A program made the position numbers and the translations under genes. A stretch of DNA of 56,398 bases from contig JAQWLN010000267.1 in NCBI GenBank assembly GCA_029247265.1, forward strand, positions 1-56,398, read 5' to 3'. Origin of the DNA: Fuerstiella sp. Lineage in GTDB: Bacteria > Planctomycetota > Planctomycetia > Planctomycetales > Planctomycetaceae. A model generated the notes under the pieces. It made no database searches and was not told the origin of the DNA. It worked only from the letters and a program-made list of their open reading frames with translations. This document shows, piece after piece, positions 55,121 to 56,398 of the stretch; positions within the stretch are counted from its first letter, which is position 1, and each line of letters starts with the position of its first letter.

Positions 55121-56398
55121 TCACAAGAATAATTCATCGATCGCCGTGCCGTGGTCCGTGATCGCGATCGGACGATCACCATCGTACAGTTCAGCGGACG
55201 GGTTCATACCGAGTGCCGTCATGATGGTGGCATGAAAGTCCGGGACCGAGACAGGACGATCAACAACCGTGCGGCCCAGTTCGTCGGTTGCGCCGATCGC
55301 CTGTCCTGTCCTCAGTCCTCCGCCAAACAGTGCGGCACTGAACGCTGCCGACTGGTGGCCTCGGCCGCCCTGGCCGTCGAACTCGGGAGGCCGACCGAAT
55401 TCAGTGGCCACGACGATCAGTGTTTCGTCGAGCAGGCCTCGCAGGTCCAGATCTTCGACCAGCGCACTGAGAGACTGGTCCAGGTCTTCGATCAGCAGAT
55501 GCTGATCCGCCTGGCCCTGTCGGTGAGTATCCCAGCCAGTGCCGTTCGTGAAGTTCAGATCGTACGCCACTTCAACAAATCTCACGCCGGATTCGATCAG
55601 GCGGCGAGCCAGCAGGCATCGTTGACCAAAGGTGCTGCCGTACCGCTGTCGCGTTGAGTCTCGTTCACCTGCAAGGTTGAACACTTTCGCGAATGAGCCG
55701 TTCATCAGCTTCTGCGCTTCAGTGATGGCATCGTTGTAATCAATAATCGATTGGTCTGCGATGGACCGACCACCTGCCTTTTCACGCAGCAATCCCAGAA
55801 GACTCTGTCGACGCCGCTGCCGGAACCGGTCGATATCGCGCGGACGACTAATGAACTCCGGACCTGCTTCAGGATCCGTCAGATACAAGTAGCTGTAACG
55901 ACTGCCGAGGAACCCGGGGCCACGGGTGACATTCGGATACCCCATGACCACATACGGCGGAACCGAACGGTCGCGCGCTCCTCGCTGATGACTGACCAAC
56001 GAACCAAGCGAAGGGTAGACGACTGTTCCACTGGTTCTGCGTCCGTTTTTAAGCAGGTTCGTCGAATCTGCGTGATCTACTTTCAGCGGATGATTTAACG
56101 TGCGCAGCAGGATTCCACGATCCAGCAGGTTGGCGGTGCGTGACAGATGCTGACAAATTCGGACATCAGGAATCGCTGTGGGAATTGATCTGTACGCAGA
56201 CCCCGCTTTGTTCGCCAGAGGATCGCCGACGGTTTTGGGGTCGAAGGTGTCGACGTGACACATCCCCCCCCCCAGCCAGATCAGCACGCAGGACTGAGCA
56301 TTTCCACGGGGAATGACAGGTGCTGAAGTGTGACCGGTAGCAGTGGCCAGCGAAACAGTTCCGGCAGCAGCCAGTTCATTGAAGGCGCGACGAGATCC
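55121..56398 (-). CDS. DUF1501 domain protein (partial, 5' end beyond window)
   Basis: The frame is open to the right edge, so the start is missing; the visible part has about 425 residues. It begins SRRAFNELAAAGTVSLA, which is the Tat signal region of this family, then CVLIWLGGGMCHVDTFDPK, LLRTLNHPLKVDHADS, and the C-terminal TEFGRPPEFDGQGGRGHQSAAF. DUF1501 proteins belong to the alkaline-phosphatase/sulfatase-like superfamily, are exported through Tat, and are usually encoded beside DUF1549/DUF1553 cytochromes, which would be expected to the right of the window. The IWLGGG codons form a run of ten G (C10 at 56264-56273 on the plus strand). Confidence 0.9.
   Translation of the reverse strand, partial: GSRRAFNELAAAGTVSLATATGHTSAPVIPRGNAQSCVLIWLGGGMCHVDTFDPKTVGDPLANKAGSAYRSIPTAIPDVRICQHLSRTANLLDRGILLRTLNHPLKVDHADSTNLLKNGRRTSGTVVYPSLGSLVSHQRGARDRSVPPYVVMGYPNVTRGPGFLGSRYSYLYLTDPEAGPEFISRPRDIDRFRQRRRQSLLGLLREKAGGRSIADQSIIDYNDAITEAQKLMNGSFAKVFNLAGERDSTRQRYGSTFGQRCLLARRLIESGVRFVEVAYDLNFTNGTGWDTHRQGQADQHLLIEDLDQSLSALVEDLDLRGLLDETLIVVATEFGRPPEFDGQGGRGHQSAAFSAALFGGGLRTGQAIGATDELGRTVVDRPVSVPDFHATIMTALGMNPSAELYDGDRPIAITDHGTAIDELFL

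Overview
The window is accessory-rich DNA from a member of the Planctomycetota. The evidence is the family content: a DUF1592-group cytochrome paired with a DUF1552 protein, a DUF1501 protein, tandem DUF1080 domains, four arylsulfatases, a CehA/McbA hydrolase, a bacterial GH3-like protein, a DUF4159 protein, a LEPR-XLL-type export motif on a cyclophilin, and relics of an ECF sigma gene of the type that is common in this phylum. No rRNA, tRNA, CRISPR array, integrase or complete insertion sequence was recognised.

Layout. 1-6877 (minus): a compact four-gene operon, read right to left as a DUF1611/DgcN-like protein, an enolase-superfamily DgcA/dipeptide-epimerase-like protein, a fusion of a serine hydrolase with an N-acyl-D-amino-acid deacylase, and a serine hydrolase with two catalytic domains that runs off the left edge. 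Together they look like a catabolic module for D-glutamate or D-amino-acid peptides. 7270-10302 (plus): an HpnN-like RND exporter. 10340-11734 (minus): a ceramidase-like gene with one in-frame amber codon. 12057-16304 (plus): the cytochrome/DUF1552 pair, followed by a clear intrinsic terminator. 16561-17497: a metallo-beta-lactamase-fold gene broken by two frameshifts. 17498-17655 holds two structured palindromic elements; one has a relative at 21150-21217. 17687-23729 (minus): two sulfatases, a beta-propeller protein and a DUF6807 protein.

24401-27232 (plus): a small membrane protein with an in-frame amber codon, a DEDDh exonuclease, and a sulfatase with both an in-frame ochre codon and a frameshift in a T8 run. 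27342-34406 (minus): a tight five-gene run of Ser/Thr kinase, M28-PDZ peptidase, zinc MDR dehydrogenase, terpene-cyclase-fold plus DUF4159 protein, and an RsmC-like methyltransferase. 34817-36307: a Tat-exported sulfatase. 36338-41458 (minus): GH3-like, CehA-like and PH-like membrane proteins. 42216-42628: the scar of an ECF sigma gene fused to a propeller tail. 42956-44686: a VKOR-DsbA fusion. 45034-51146: an exported cyclophilin with four repeats, TruD, a sialate O-acetylesterase-like protein and a Kelch protein. 51196-56398 (minus): triple DUF1080, a LamG domain split by a propeller, and a DUF1501 protein cut by the right edge.

The strongest candidates for something new are the D-amino-acid operon with its unusual fusion, the set of five damaged genes (three of them by in-frame stops that leave conserved sequence on both sides), the cloverleaf-like palindrome near 17.5 kb, and the LamG/propeller nested protein. 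Whether the broken frames are biology or assembly error cannot be settled from this sequence alone.
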